Below are positions 39,639-50,932 of a stretch of 64,000 nt of DNA, piece by piece (the first letter of the stretch is position 1; every line of letters begins with the position of its first letter). The DNA lies in the NCBI RefSeq assembly GCF_000241325.1, contig NZ_BAEI01000085.1, positions 1 through 64,000 on the forward strand, given 5' to 3'. Both the position numbers and the translations under genes were made by a program. The notes below the pieces were generated by a model. That model made no database searches. It saw only the letters and a program-made list of their open reading frames with translations, and had not been told where the DNA came from. Source of the stretch: Gordonia polyisoprenivorans NBRC 16320 = JCM 10675 (lineage in GTDB: Bacteria > Actinomycetota > Actinomycetes > Mycobacteriales > Mycobacteriaceae).

Positions 39639-41495
39639 TCAGCCGATCATCTTGGCCATCGAGGTCGCATCCTCCCCCGACCTGCGCAGCACGAGGGCCG
39701 ACAGCGCCAGCACCACCAGCGTCAGGACGAGCATCAGCGTCGACATCGCGGCCACCTCCGGCCGCAGGGCGATACGCACCGCGGAGAATATGTAGACCGG
39801 CCACGGCGTGTAGCCCGGCTGCTGGACGAAGGTCGAGATCACGACGTCGTCGAGACTGAACGTGAAGGCCAGCATCATCCCGGCGACGATGCCCGGGGTG
39901 GCGGCGGGCAGGATCACGTGCCGCAGCCGCGCGAGCGGCGAGGCGTAGAGATCTGCGGCCGCTTCCTCGAGTGCCGGATCGAGGGCCGACACCCGGGCTC
40001 GCACGATGAATGTCACCACAACCATCGACACCACTGCGTGCGAGATGACCAACCGCACCAGACCGTTGTTGAACGGCAACAGATTCCAGTCGACGCCGAG
40101 CGTGACGTACCAGGGCAGGAAGGCCACCGCATCGGCGATGTCGGGCGTCACCAGGGTGACCGTCAGCAGGGCCAGCAACCCCACCGACCACCAGCGCGGG
40201 CGCCGCGACATCCCGATGGCGATGCCGGCCAACGACCCCAGGAGCGTGGCCAGCAGAGCCGACAGCAGGCCCACCTCCAAGGAAATGCGCACACTGTGCA
40301 GGATCGTGTCGTCGGTGAGCGCGTCGCGGTAGGCGCCGAACCCGAATCCCTCGAACGAGGCGAGCACACGCCCGGTGTTGAACGAGTAGGCGACGATCAC
40401 CAGGATCGGTAGGAACAGGAAGGCATAGACCACGACCGCCCACCCCTTCAGGCAGATCGAGTACCAGTCCCGCCGGGTGCGCCGCGGCGTCATCACCAGA
40501 CCCGGCAGGGCGCCGAGATCGGCCGGGCCGCCGGTCGGCAGCGTCACCGAGAAGACCCGCCGATCCAGCACCACCGCAACACCTTTGACGACGAGACCGG
40601 CGAGCACCACGCACACGAGCACCATCATCATCAGCGATACCGTCATCGCACTGCCGAGCGCCCAGTTCTGGGCGGTCTCGAACTGCGCGGCGATCATCTG
40701 CCCGGCCATCGTGCCCTTCGCACCGCCGAGGACCGAGGGTGTCACGTAGTCGCCCATCAACGGTATGAACACCAGAAGCGTGCCCGAGACGATGCCCGGC
40801 GACGCCAGCGGCAGGGTGATCCGGAAGAACGTCGTCCAGCGGTTGGCACCGAGGTCGCGCCCGGCCTCCCGCAGCGACAGACCCGCCCGATCCATGGCGA
40901 CGAACAGGGGGAAGATCATCAGCGGCAGGTAGTTGTACACCACGCCGACCTCCACCGCGGCGCGGGTGTAGAGGATGCCGAGTTCGCCCAGCCCCACGCT
41001 CTGCATCACGCCCGAGAGCCATCCCGACGGCGCCAGGGTGATCTGCCAGCCGATGGTGCGCACCAGGAAGTTGGTGAAGAACGGGATGATGATGAGGGCG
41101 AGATAGATCGGGCGGCGTCGCGGATTCGATTTGACCGCAAGCCAATAGGCGAACGGCACACCGACGGCAAGCGCGATCACCACTCCGGTGACGGCGATGG
41201 TGAGGGTGTTGTAGAAGGTCGACCGGTAGTCCGCGCCGAAGGCTTCCGAATAGCGACCGAAGCTCAGTTGGTCGGTGGCATAGGTGGTGAACTGGTCGGG
41301 TTTGTAGCCGAAGCTGTACCACACCACCAAGGCCACCGGGACGACGAAGAAGAACAGCAGATACGCCCAGGCCGGAAAGGTGAGCCCACCTGCACCGAAC
41401 AACCGTTGCCGCCATGGCGGTTTCGGGGTCGGGCTGATCGTTTCCGGGGTGATCGGTTCTGGGTTGATCGCGGGGGTGTCGACGGTAGTGGTCAT
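39639..41495 (-). CDS. Polyamine-type ABC transporter permease, PotB-PotC fusion
   Basis: 618 residues carrying two complete binding-protein-dependent permease domains that are separate genes in most bacteria. The first half has its EAA loop at REAGRDLGANRWTTFFRITL, the second at LEEAAADLYASPLARLRHVI; each half has about six membrane helices, joined by a linker near residue 310. It is translated with potD (ATGA overlap at 41495). The 55-bp gap to the SDR gene ends this operon at the 3' side. Polyamine specificity is inferred from the whole set. Confidence 0.92.
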   Translation of the reverse strand: MTTTVDTPAINPEPITPETISPTPKPPWRQRLFGAGGLTFPAWAYLLFFFVVPVALVVWYSFGYKPDQFTTYATDQLSFGRYSEAFGADYRSTFYNTLTIAVTGVVIALAVGVPFAYWLAVKSNPRRRPIYLALIIIPFFTNFLVRTIGWQITLAPSGWLSGVMQSVGLGELGILYTRAAVEVGVVYNYLPLMIFPLFVAMDRAGLSLREAGRDLGANRWTTFFRITLPLASPGIVSGTLLVFIPLMGDYVTPSVLGGAKGTMAGQMIAAQFETAQNWALGSAMTVSLMMMVLVCVVLAGLVVKGVAVVLDRRVFSVTLPTGGPADLGALPGLVMTPRRTRRDWYSICLKGWAVVVYAFLFLPILVIVAYSFNTGRVLASFEGFGFGAYRDALTDDTILHSVRISLEVGLLSALLATLLGSLAGIAIGMSRRPRWWSVGLLALLTVTLVTPDIADAVAFLPWYVTLGVDWNLLPFNNGLVRLVISHAVVSMVVVTFIVRARVSALDPALEEAAADLYASPLARLRHVILPAATPGIVAGMMLAFTFSLDDVVISTFVQQPGYTPWPVYIFSAVRIALRPEVAAMSTLMLVLTLVVLALSALVLRRSGEDATSMAKMIG

Positions 41496-42669
41496 CGGGC
41501 GCTCCTCGCCTGCATCTGGCCCAGGATCTCGGTGCGTTCCTGGGTGGCCGAGTCGACATTGGCCGACACCAGCCGATCGACCACCTCATCGGGTGGGAAC
41601 AACAGGTCGGGGTAGTCGAGGTCGGCGGCCCGGCCCTTCTCCGCCATCCCTTTCACCCCGGTCTGGTAGCCGATGTACTCCATCTCCCGGTACGACACCT
41701 CCGGGTCGAGCATGTAATTGATGAATTCGTGTGCGGCGACCGGGTGTTGGGTCCCGCGCACGATCGCGAAGTTGTCGACGAACAGGTTGGCCGTCGGCAG
41801 CGGATAAACGAATCCCCACTTGTCGGGGTCGCTCTCGTTCGTCAGCGTCAGACGCGCATCGCCGTTCCACGCCTGCAGCAAGCTGTAGGCGCCGCCCGAC
41901 ACCACCGACGTGATCGACGAGTTGTAACCCTGCAGCGTCGGGGCGAGATCGTTGACGAGCAGTGTCCGGGCCGCGGCGAGATCCTTCTCGTCGGTGGTGT
42001 TGGGGTCGATGTTCAACGCCCCCATGGCGATCGAGACCACCTCCCAGGGATCCTCGAGGACACTGACCTTCCCCCGGGCCGGACCCTGGGCCAGCTCGAT
42101 GAAATCGCGCCAGGTGGTCGGCGTCCTCGTCGTCAGCGACTTGAGATACATGAATCCGGTGGTGCCCCAGTCCTTGCAGGCGCCGTAGCGCGAGCGCGGA
42201 TTCCACGGCGGGTCGAAGAACCGCTCCTCCAGGTTGGCGAGGTTGGGCACGCGCGCATGATCGAGCGGATCGAGCAGGTCGTGCTCCACCATCTGCGGGA
42301 TGTACACCCCGGTCGGCACCACCACGTCATACCCCGAGGTTCCGCGTGCCGCAGCGAGTTTGGCGATCATCTCCTCGTTGGAGCCGAAGGAATCGACCTG
42401 TAGCGTGACCCCGTAGCGGTTCTCGTAGCCGTCGAGATCGTTGGGGTCCTCATAGTCACCCCAGCTGTAGTAGTGCAGCCTGCCCTCGGCGGCCGCGCCC
42501 ATCGGCGCCGAGCTCGCGATCTTGTGACTACCACCGCACGCCGACACCGTGACCCCGGCGACCGCCACACCGATTCCGGCGAGGAAGCTGCGACGGGTGA
42601 TCCGCGCGACGGACCGATTCGGCACCAGTGCGCGCACCGCGTCCGATGCGTCCGACGCTGTGCGGGCGG

Positions 42670-42673
<4 letters not shown>
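41492..42673 (-). CDS. Polyamine-type substrate-binding lipoprotein (PotD/PotF-like)
   Basis: 393 residues from ATG 42673 (ATGA overlap with the ATPase stop). The N-terminus has a twin-arginine motif [12 protein letters not shown] followed by a lipobox VTVSAC, so it should be exported folded by Tat and lipidated. The mature part begins [20 protein letters not shown], characteristic of spermidine/putrescine-binding proteins, with [14 protein letters not shown] and [14 protein letters not shown] order is ATPase, binding protein, fused permease. Confidence 0.92.
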
Positions 42674-43785
<1,112 letters not shown>

Positions 43786-43953
43786 GGTGGGCCTTTCCTG
43801 GCGACCACGCCGGCGGCGGGCGGGTCGGTCGAACCTTGGGAGTATCGATTACGGCAGTCTTTCGCAGAAATCGTCACGGATTCAGTCTCCGATAGCCAGC
43901 TGAACAACTGATTCTTAATGCGCGCGCAACATTCGGCGACGTACGGTGGGCAC

Positions 43954-45342
43954 ATGCGCAACGGTGACGTCTCCTTCTGGCACTCCACCACCGGACCGTC
44001 GGCCATCCGGCCACCGTTGCCGGGTGATCGCGACGCGGCCATCGCGATCGTCGGCGGCGGACTCACCGGCCTGTGGTCGGCGTACTACCTCGCCGAGCGC
44101 TTGCCCGACGCGCGCATCGTCGTGCTCGAGCGCGAGTTCTGCGGTTTCGGCGCCAGCGGCCGCAACGGTGGATGGCTCTCGGCCGAGGTCGCGGGCAATC
44201 GCCGCACCTACGCGGCGGTCGCCGATTCCCGCGGTCGCGACGGTCTCGACGCGAATCGCCGTCTCACGGCGACGATGCGGTCCGGCGTCGACGAGGTTCT
44301 CGACCGCATCACCAACGAGTCCATCGAGTGTGGCGCGGTGAAGTCGGGGGTCCTGCACATCGCCCGTTGCGCGGCACAGGACGCCCGACTACGCGCCGAG
44401 ATCGAGCACGAGGAGCATCTCGGTGGTCGATGGGAGTATCTCGACGACGTCGCCGTCGCCGAACGGATCACCGTTGCGGGTGCACGATCGGCGATGTACT
44501 CATCTCAGTGCGCGCGGGTGAACCCGGCAAAGCTCACCCGGGGCGTCGCCGACGCGGTGGCCCGCCGGGGCGTACAGATCTTCGAGGGCACCACCGTCAC
44601 CGGCATCGGTCCGCGCCGGGTCGACACCGATCGCGGTGTGGTGCGGGCCGAATCGATTCTGGTCTGCCTCGAGGGCTTCACCGCCACCATGCCCGGTACA
44701 CACCGCAAGCTACTGCCGATGAATTCGTCGATGATCGTCACCGAGCCAGTCGACGACGAGATCTGGGACCGCATCGGATGGGGCGGGTGCGAGCTGCTGG
44801 GCGAGACCGCTCACGCCTACACCTACTCGCAGCGCACCGCCGACGGCCGGATTGCGTTGGGCGGGCGCGGTGTTCCCTATCGATTCGGTTCCGGCATCGA
44901 TGATCGTGGCCGGACCCAGGAGCGAACGACGGCGTCCCTGATAACCGCGTTGCACGAGATGTTCCCGGCCACCGCGGACACCCCGATCGCCCACACCTGG
45001 TGTGGGGTGCTGGGGGTGAGCCGGGACTGGTTGGCGTCCATCTGCTACGACCCGGTCACCGGAATCGGTTCTGCCAGTGGATATGTGGGATCAGGTTTGA
45101 CCACCACCAACGTGGCCGGGCGAACGCTGTGCGACCTCGTCGCCGGCGACCGCACCGATCTCACCGACCTACCGTGGGTCGGACACCGCACACGCAACTG
45201 GGAACCAGAACCGCTTCGTTGGCTCGGCGTGGCGACGATGTACGCCGCCTACCGCACGGCCGATCGACGTGAACTGGCCGATGGCTCATCGCGGACGAAT
45301 GTCATCGCACGGATGGCCGACCGGGTGTCGGGTCGGTCCTGA
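43954..45342 (+). CDS. FAD-dependent amine oxidase, DAO family
   Basis: 462 residues from ATG 43954. Dinucleotide-binding IAIVGGGLTGLWSAYYLAE, then ERE-type motif VVLEREFCGFGASGRNGGWL, which matches the DadA/PuuB-type DAO family (GxSGRNGG). Motif VGSGLTTTNVAGRTL near the C-terminus closes the FAD site. Such enzymes oxidise gamma-glutamylputrescine, sarcosine or D-amino acids. Divergence from a polyamine-type importer supports amine catabolism; the exact substrate is not determined. Confidence 0.9.
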   Translation: MRNGDVSFWHSTTGPSAIRPPLPGDRDAAIAIVGGGLTGLWSAYYLAERLPDARIVVLEREFCGFGASGRNGGWLSAEVAGNRRTYAAVADSRGRDGLDANRRLTATMRSGVDEVLDRITNESIECGAVKSGVLHIARCAAQDARLRAEIEHEEHLGGRWEYLDDVAVAERITVAGARSAMYSSQCARVNPAKLTRGVADAVARRGVQIFEGTTVTGIGPRRVDTDRGVVRAESILVCLEGFTATMPGTHRKLLPMNSSMIVTEPVDDEIWDRIGWGGCELLGETAHAYTYSQRTADGRIALGGRGVPYRFGSGIDDRGRTQERTTASLITALHEMFPATADTPIAHTWCGVLGVSRDWLASICYDPVTGIGSASGYVGSGLTTTNVAGRTLCDLVAGDRTDLTDLPWVGHRTRNWEPEPLRWLGVATMYAAYRTADRRELADGSSRTNVIARMADRVSGRS

Positions 45343-45399
45343 ACCCCGACACCCGGTGCGACTCAGTAGGTTTCGAGCACCCTGACTTTCACCCGGTGA

Positions 45400-46707
45400 T
45401 CAGTACGCCGCGCCCGGCGCGAATTCCTCGAGCACTTCGGTCACGAGCGCAGCGATCGGCGACCGTTCGCTGCGGGTCAGCGTGATGTGCGCGAAAAGTG
45501 GGTGGCCCTTGAGCTTTTCGATGACTGCCGCCACCCCGTCGTGTCGTCCGACGCGCAGGTTGTCGCGCTGCGCGACATCGTGGGTGAGCACCACCCGCGA
45601 CCCCGACCCCAGACGCGAGAGCACGGTCAGCAAGACGTTGCGCTCCAGCGACTGTGCCTCGTCGACGATCACGAACGAGTCATGCAATGACCGGCCACGA
45701 ATGTGGGTGAGCGGCAACACCTCCAGCATGCCGCGTGCCAGCACCTCCTCGATGACTTCTTGCGAGGCAAGGCCTTCCAGCGTGTCGAACACCGCCTGCG
45801 CCCACGGGCCCATCTTCTCGTCGGCGCCGCCGGGTAGGTATCCGAGCTGCTGTCCGCCGACCGCGTAGAGCGGCCGGAAGACGACCACCTTGCGCTGGGT
45901 CCGTCGTTCGAGGACGGCTTCCAGTCCGGCACACAAGGCCAACGCGGACTTGCCGGTTCCGGCCTTGCCGCCCAGCGACACGATGCCGACACTGTCGTCG
46001 AGCAGCAGATCGAGCGCCACACGCTGTTCGGCGGAGCGCCCGTGCAGACCGAAAGCCTCGCGGTCGCCGCGCACCAACTGCACTTGCTTGGCGTCGTTCA
46101 CCCGGCCCAGCGCACTCGACGAGCCCTGACCGATCAGCCGAACCCCGGTGTGGCACGGCAGTTCCCGGGCTGCATCGATGTCCACGACGCCGTCGGCGAA
46201 CAGGGTGTCGATGGCGGGCTGGTCGACGTCGAGTTCGGCCATCCCCGACCATCCGGAGACCACGACATCCTGGGCGTGGTACTCGTCGGCGGCCAGGCCC
46301 ACCGCGCCGGCCTTCACCCGCAGCGGCGTGTCCTTGGAGACCAGGGTGACGTTCTTACCCTCGGCCCGCAGGTTGAGTGCACACGCGAGAATCCGTGAAT
46401 CGTTTGTCTCCGTGCGGAATCCGGCCGGCAGTACGGCCGGATCGGTGTGATTGAGTTCCACCTGTAACGTGCCGCCCTCGTCCCCGATGGGGAACGGCAT
46501 GTCGAGTCGACCGTATTCCAGCCGCAGATCGTCGAGGAGCCGCAAGGCCTCACGTGCGAACCAGCCGAGCTCGTGGTGGTGACGTTTGCCCTCGAGTTCG
46601 CCGATGACCACCAGCGGAAGAACCACATGGTGTTCGGCGAAACGGGTGACCGCCCAGGGATCTGAGAGCAGGACGGAGGTGTCGAGGACGTAGGTGCGTG
46701 TGGTCAC
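45400..46707 (-). CDS. PIN domain - PhoH ATPase fusion protein
   Basis: 435 residues from GTG 46707 with TAGGAG well placed; the longer frame to 46740 is not needed. N-terminal PIN nuclease domain [15 protein letters not shown] with acidic residues in [11 protein letters not shown] and [10 protein letters not shown]-terminal PhoH ATPase: Walker [15 protein letters not shown] near 247, Walker [13 protein letters not shown] near 347. This is the PhoH2 type, described as an RNA helicase/RNase and carried with or without a phoAT antitoxin; no small antitoxin ORF was seen upstream. It matches Rv1095 in the backbone order. Confidence 0.94.
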   Translation of the reverse strand: MTTRTYVLDTSVLLSDPWAVTRFAEHHVVLPLVVIGELEGKRHHHELGWFAREALRLLDDLRLEYGRLDMPFPIGDEGGTLQVELNHTDPAVLPAGFRTETNDSRILACALNLRAEGKNVTLVSKDTPLRVKAGAVGLAADEYHAQDVVVSGWSGMAELDVDQPAIDTLFADGVVDIDAARELPCHTGVRLIGQGSSSALGRVNDAKQVQLVRGDREAFGLHGRSAEQRVALDLLLDDSVGIVSLGGKAGTGKSALALCAGLEAVLERRTQRKVVVFRPLYAVGGQQLGYLPGGADEKMGPWAQAVFDTLEGLASQEVIEEVLARGMLEVLPLTHIRGRSLHDSFVIVDEAQSLERNVLLTVLSRLGSGSRVVLTHDVAQRDNLRVGRHDGVAAVIEKLKGHPLFAHITLTRSERSPIAALVTEVLEEFAPGAAY

Positions 46708-47161
46708 GTGGGCTCCTACATTTGTGCGGCGCCCGCACAAACCAGTTCAAGTCGACCGGCTGGGTCTCGGTCCGCTCCGGTTAGCCGAAGTGGACGGGGA
46801 CCGGGGCCGGCCCCCTCGCGCTGCTCTTGCAAACCACGAATGAGAACCTCCCGGACGAACCGCTTCCCCGCGGCCCGTCACTCGCCAACGTACGCGGTGT
46901 GGCGCGTGGCGGCGCGCCGGAGAAGGTGTGTCGGCGTGAATTTCGCGTAAACGCACGTATCGTTTGAGCGAAGTGACGATGGCGCCGCCACCGGGAGAAA
47001 AGCCGTGCTCAATCGGCATGTCCGGAACAGTTTTCACCGCCGGTGACTGGCCCGGGACAGCGCCGGAACCGCGTGCGACGCGAGACCGCGGCACCCGCTC
47101 ACGCACACACTCCCGGCACCCACGTGATCGCGGGGTACCGGGAGTGTGGTGAGTTGGCGGA
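46708..47161. other. 454-bp intergenic region, no gene seen
   Basis: Between phoH and the desaturase gene. It contains the transcription start zone of phoH (promoter boxes not identified), a moderately AT-rich patch near 46940-46965, and the desaturase terminator at 47106. Short frames on both strands lack ribosome binding sites and family resemblance. Confidence 0.6.
47106..47148 (-). terminator. Terminator after the desaturase gene
   Basis: CACACTCCCGG (47106-47116) pairs perfectly with CCGGGAGTGTG (47138-47148); the stem extends inward through CACCC/GGGGT with one bulge. It is 14 bp past the minus-strand stop. Confidence 0.7.
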
Positions 47162-48034
47162 CTATCGGCCGGCGAGCGCCTGGATGCGCTGCCGTGCGGC
47201 CTGCGCGTCGTCACCGAGTTCCTGCAAGCTCTCGAGCTTGAGGCCGTCGGCGATGGCGGCGGCGATCGCGGCGTGCGTCTCGCCGCTCTCGTAGTCGGCG
47301 ATCAGCGCGCGCTCCGCGTCGAAGTCGTCGATGTCGAATCCGATGGGCTCGGTGGTCAGTCGGGCCAGCGCCTCGTCGACGGCGATCACGGTGGCGTCCT
47401 GATCGGCGACGAGCCCGGCACCGAGGAAGTTGGTGAAGGTCCGGGCCTGCAGTTCGTCGTCACCGGCGATCTTGGTGAGGATCGTCTGGTAGACGTCGTC
47501 GGTCACCGCGGTCGCCAGACGCTTGACGTAGTGCACGCACTGGTACTCGTGCACCGCCATCAATGCCAGGACGTCGAGCGGGCCGAGATCCCGGACGAGC
47601 TCGGGACGCTGGCGGTACCCCTTGGTGACGTGCTCGCGACGACGCTCCTCGGCATCGACCGGGTCGATCGCGCGACGCACCACCAGGTAGTCGCGCAACA
47701 CGATGGCGTGCCGGTTGTCCTCGGCGGTCCACACCCCGACGAGCTGACGCCAGTCGGAGAACGCCGGGAAGTGCTTGGCGAGCACACGGTGGTAGGACGG
47801 CAGGTTGTCCTTGGTGAGCAGCAGCGCGAGGGTGCCGGCGCGCGCCTCGTCGGACAGCGTCGCCTGCGACGGATCCCAGTCGTCACCGCCGAGGAAGGCA
47901 AAGTTGCGGCCGTCGTCCCACGGCACCCAGTCGTGCGGGTTCCAGGGCGTGGCCGCCGCGGCGTGATCCTCGGCGATCTCCGGAAGCGCCTTCTCGAGCG
48001 CAATGATCAGGTCGTCTTCGGTGAGTGCGTTCAT
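47162..48034 (-). CDS. Acyl-ACP desaturase-like protein (DesA2 type) with altered metal ligands
   Basis: 290 residues, ferritin-like diiron desaturase family, equivalent by position to desA2 (Rv1094). Family motifs can be placed: TKDNLPSYH (first Glu of castor enzyme replaced by Asp), WTAEDNRHA near 104 (ExxH becomes DNRH), HEYQCVHY near 160, and GDDELQAR near 192, where the usual DExRHE has lost its His. Classical Delta9 desaturases need all these residues to hold two irons, so activity may be altered or lost; from memory M. tuberculosis DesA2 is also atypical. If active, it would introduce a double bond into an acyl-ACP, for mycolate or membrane lipid synthesis. Upstream of glyA on the other side, same strand. 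Confidence 0.85.
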   Translation of the reverse strand: MNALTEDDLIIALEKALPEIAEDHAAAATPWNPHDWVPWDDGRNFAFLGGDDWDPSQATLSDEARAGTLALLLTKDNLPSYHRVLAKHFPAFSDWRQLVGVWTAEDNRHAIVLRDYLVVRRAIDPVDAEERRREHVTKGYRQRPELVRDLGPLDVLALMAVHEYQCVHYVKRLATAVTDDVYQTILTKIAGDDELQARTFTNFLGAGLVADQDATVIAVDEALARLTTEPIGFDIDDFDAERALIADYESGETHAAIAAAIADGLKLESLQELGDDAQAARQRIQALAGR

Positions 48035-48116
48035 CGCGTAAGAGGATACGGATGCGTAACCATCGGGGGCAATCCGGACATCGCCTGCGTGGCGCGCCGC
48101 CCGCCGCGACGGCCGA

Positions 48117-49448
48117 TCAGATGCGGCTCATCAGCCCCCACGACTCGAGCCCGTCGTAGAGGGGGAAGTCCAGCGCGAGACGCGACACGCGTGCCCGCAA
48201 CGCCGAGGTGTCGGCGCCGGTCCCGGCGGCCAGCGCGGTAGCGATGATGTCGGCGACCTCGGTGAACTGCTCGTCGCCGAACCCGCGGGTGGCCAGCGCG
48301 GGGGTACCGATGCGCAGTCCCGAGGTGACCATCGGCGGGCGCGGATCGAAGGGCACCGCGTTGCGGTTCACGGTGATGCCGACCTCGTGCAGCAGATCCT
48401 CGGCCTGCTGGCCGTCGAGCGGGCTGTTGCGCAGGTCGACGAGCACCAGGTGCACGTCCGTGCCGCCGGTGAGGACCGAGACACCGGCCTTGGCGACGTC
48501 GGCGCCGGTGAGACGGTCGGCGAGGATCTTCGCGCCGGACAGGGTGCGACGCTGCCGCTCGGCGAACTCTTCGGTGCCCGCGATCTTCAGTGCGACCGCC
48601 TTACCGGCGATGACGTGCATGAGCGGACCACCCTGCTGACCGGGGAACACCGCCGAGTTGAGCTTCTTGGCCCATTCCTGCTTGGCCAGGATGATGCCCG
48701 AGCGCGGTCCGCCGAGGGTCTTGTGCACCGTCGAGGAGACGACGTCGGAGGCGGGTACCGGGTTGGGGTGCAGCCCGGCGGCGACCAGGCCGGCGAAGTG
48801 GGCCATGTCGGTCCACAGGTAGGCGCCGACCTCGTCGGCGATCGAGCGGAACGCGTCGAAGTCGAGGGTGCGCGGATAGGCCGACCACCCGGCGACGATC
48901 ACCTTCGGGCGGGTGTCGAGGGCGATCTTGCGCACCTCGTCCATGTCGATGCGGAAGTCCTCTTTGCTCACGCCGTAAAAGGCGTTCTCGTAGAGCTTGC
49001 CGGAGAAGTTCAGTCGCATCCCGTGGGTCAGGTGCCCGCCGTGTGCGAGGTCGAGACCCAGCAGGGTCTCACCCGGATTCATCAACGCCATCAACACCGC
49101 GGCGTTGGCCTGCGCGCCCGAATGCGGCTGCACATTGGCGAAGTCGGCTCCGAAGAGCGCCTTGGCCCGGTCACGCGCGATGTCCTCGACGACGTCGACG
49201 TACTCGCAACCGCCGTAGTAGCGCCGACCCGGATATCCCTCGGCGTACTTGTTCGTCAGGACGCTGCCCTGCGCCTGCAGGACCGCGCGCGGGACGAAGT
49301 TCTCCGACGCGATCATCTCGAGGGTGTCGCGCTGCCGGCTCAACTCACCGTTCATCGCGGCGGCGACGTCGGGGTCGACGTCGACCAGCGACATCGCGTT
49401 CACCGACGTCGAGTTCACGGACTGTGCGGACGAGGCGTTCTCGGTCAT
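48117..49448 (-). CDS. glyA: Serine hydroxymethyltransferase
   Basis: 443 residues. Interconverts serine and glycine with tetrahydrofolate, feeding one-carbon metabolism. PLP lysine in [14 protein letters not shown] (about 242); [26 protein letters not shown] and [12 protein letters not shown] are SHMT signatures. ATG 49448 gives an N-terminal extension of ~18 residues relative to [17 protein letters not shown] 49394 is an alternative. Upstream lies a disrupted DUF885 gene on the same strand. Confidence 0.97.
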   Translation of the reverse strand: MTENASSAQSVNSTSVNAMSLVDVDPDVAAAMNGELSRQRDTLEMIASENFVPRAVLQAQGSVLTNKYAEGYPGRRYYGGCEYVDVVEDIARDRAKALFGADFANVQPHSGAQANAAVLMALMNPGETLLGLDLAHGGHLTHGMRLNFSGKLYENAFYGVSKEDFRIDMDEVRKIALDTRPKVIVAGWSAYPRTLDFDAFRSIADEVGAYLWTDMAHFAGLVAAGLHPNPVPASDVVSSTVHKTLGGPRSGIILAKQEWAKKLNSAVFPGQQGGPLMHVIAGKAVALKIAGTEEFAERQRRTLSGAKILADRLTGADVAKAGVSVLTGGTDVHLVLVDLRNSPLDGQQAEDLLHEVGITVNRNAVPFDPRPPMVTSGLRIGTPALATRGFGDEQFTEVADIIATALAAGTGADTSALRARVSRLALDFPLYDGLESWGLMSRI

Positions 49449-49524
49449 GCCCGCAAGTCTATGGGCCCGGCGCCCGCTGACCGAATCCTCCCCGGACCCT
49501 CCGCTGCGGACCTCCGGGACGAGG

Positions 49525-50775
49525 TCAGGCGGTCGCGCCGAGTTCGGCTCGCAACGACGCCGGGATCAATGGCTCGTCGAGCAGCCGCCCGAAGCGCGCG
49601 GCACGATCGGCACCGCCGATACCGGGGGCATCGGAGTCGAGCCAGCGTTCCAGCAGACGGTAGCCCTCGACGTAGGTGGAGATGTAGGCGCGCCACAACG
49701 GCGAGGTGAGAAAGCGCAGCATCTGCCGCGCCCGTTCGGGCGGCGCGAGGAGCCAGCGCTGCAAGAATTCGGCGACGGTGTCGGCGTCACGGTGCTGATC
49801 GTGCAGCATCAGCGCGGCGTCCTGGCGCACGCCGAGCAGCCCGGCGGTCGCTCGGCTCACCTGTTGTGCGTGCTGCCCGTCGAACCGGAGGCCGAGATCG
49901 GCGTAGATCTCCTGCGCCCACACACCCCACTCGGGCCCGACGATCGCGTGCAGGGCGTGGTCGGCCAAACCCTCGGCCATGAGGCATTGCGGGGTGTTCA
50001 CGAGAAAGATCGTCTGCTCCTGCTGTCCCCCACCGACGAGTCGCTGCTCCTTGCGGCAGTGTTCGGTGTGATGACCCGGATAGGACTCGTGGGCGATCAG
50101 GTGCGGCAGGTTCGACATGTGTTGTGTCAGATCGACGTTGATCGCCACTCGGGAGCGATAGTCGCCGAGGTAGTAGTTGAATCCCGACCACGGCTTGTCG
50201 GTGACCACCTCGAAGTCGACGATCTCGGAGTCGGGCAGCGGATAGGTGGCGCGCACCCGCTCACGCAGTGCGCCGCTGAAGGCACGCACGCACTCGTCGA
50301 CCCGCTCCGGCGGGATCTCGTCGGCACGCCGATGGCGGGCATAGGCCGCCGCCAGCGCTTCCCCCGAACTTCCCGGAACACCGAGGACCGCAGCGAGTTC
50401 GGCGTGCGCCGCCCGATAGATCGCCGGGTCCTCCGGCTCGATGTCGACGTCGAAGTACGCGCGCACCTCGTCGACGAAACCGATGTCGTCGCCGGCGAAT
50501 TTGCGGGCCGAACACTCCAGCGCGCGCAGGTGGGCGCCGACGAAGGCGGCACGGTCCGGATCGAGGTCGCCGGGTAGATCGGCGAGCAGTCCCCGTGCGA
50601 CGTCGGCGAGCTCGGCGGGTTGCGGTGCCGGTGCATTGCCCACCGCGGCACGCAGGTTCGGGTCGCCGGTGTAGGCGTCGACGAATCACTCCTCGAGGCG
50701 ATCGAAGGCCAGCCCGAGCCGGAGGTATGCGGTGACCACGTCGGACGATGAGGTGCTCGCCTGGGCAGGAGACAT
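49525..50775 (-). pseudogene. DUF885 family protein interrupted by an in-frame TGA
   Basis: Reading from ATG 50775 gives MSPAQASTSSSDVVTAYLRL and GLAFDRLEE, then TGA at 50688-50686 (codon 30), then FVDAYTGDPNLRAAVGNAPA and a clean frame to 49525. Homologs of this family, as I recall them, read through here with a Gly or similar residue (LEE-G-FVDAYTGDP), so the stop replaces a single codon (GGA to TGA would suffice). The rest is intact, including the zinc motif HLIAHESYPGHHTEHC. Reinitiation at GTG 50643 would lose ~44 residues. Options are a real nonsense mutation, a sequencing error, or reinitiation. The family is peptidase-like. Confidence 0.8.
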
Positions 50776-50871
50776 AGTCGGACACGCTACCCACCACATC
50801 GCGTAACGGCCACGCCGTCATGTCGCGTTCGTCCCGATAGGGCACCGACACCGCCGATTCTGCGGTGCTTA

Positions 50872-50877
50872 TAGGGT
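50872..50877 (+). promoter_or_regulatory. Candidate -10 box for leaderless coaA transcript
   Basis: TAGGGT lies seven bases before ATG 50885, so transcription would begin at or next to that ATG. No convincing -35 box. Confidence 0.4.
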
Positions 50878-50884
50878 GGGTGGC

Positions 50885-50932
50885 ATGTCGAGCACCCATG
50901 CAGCGACCGTCACGGATCCGGTGCTGCGCTGA
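50885..50932 (+). CDS. 15-codon leader ORF overlapping coaA
   Basis: ATG 50885 encodes [15 protein letters not shown] and stops with TGA at 50930-50932, overlapping the coaA ATG as TGATG. With a -10 box seven bases upstream it would be translated leaderless, and coaA could be reached by termination-reinitiation. No family resemblance; evidence is positional only. Confidence 0.4.
   Translation: MSSTHAATVTDPVLR

Noticed and set aside
39508-41589. 693-codon minus-strand frame
   Set aside because: Different frame of the fused permease gene; Arg/Gly/Pro-rich composition and no motifs, while the overlapping 618-codon frame encodes a clear permease.
46708-47161. Small frames in the phoH upstream region as an antitoxin gene
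   Set aside because: None has a ribosome binding site or any antitoxin-like composition; the reading frames are Arg/Pro-rich shadows.
50686-50688. TGA as selenocysteine codon in the DUF885 gene
   Set aside because: No recognised SECIS-like stem was evident and the family does not use a catalytic Sec at this site; a nonsense change or error is simpler.
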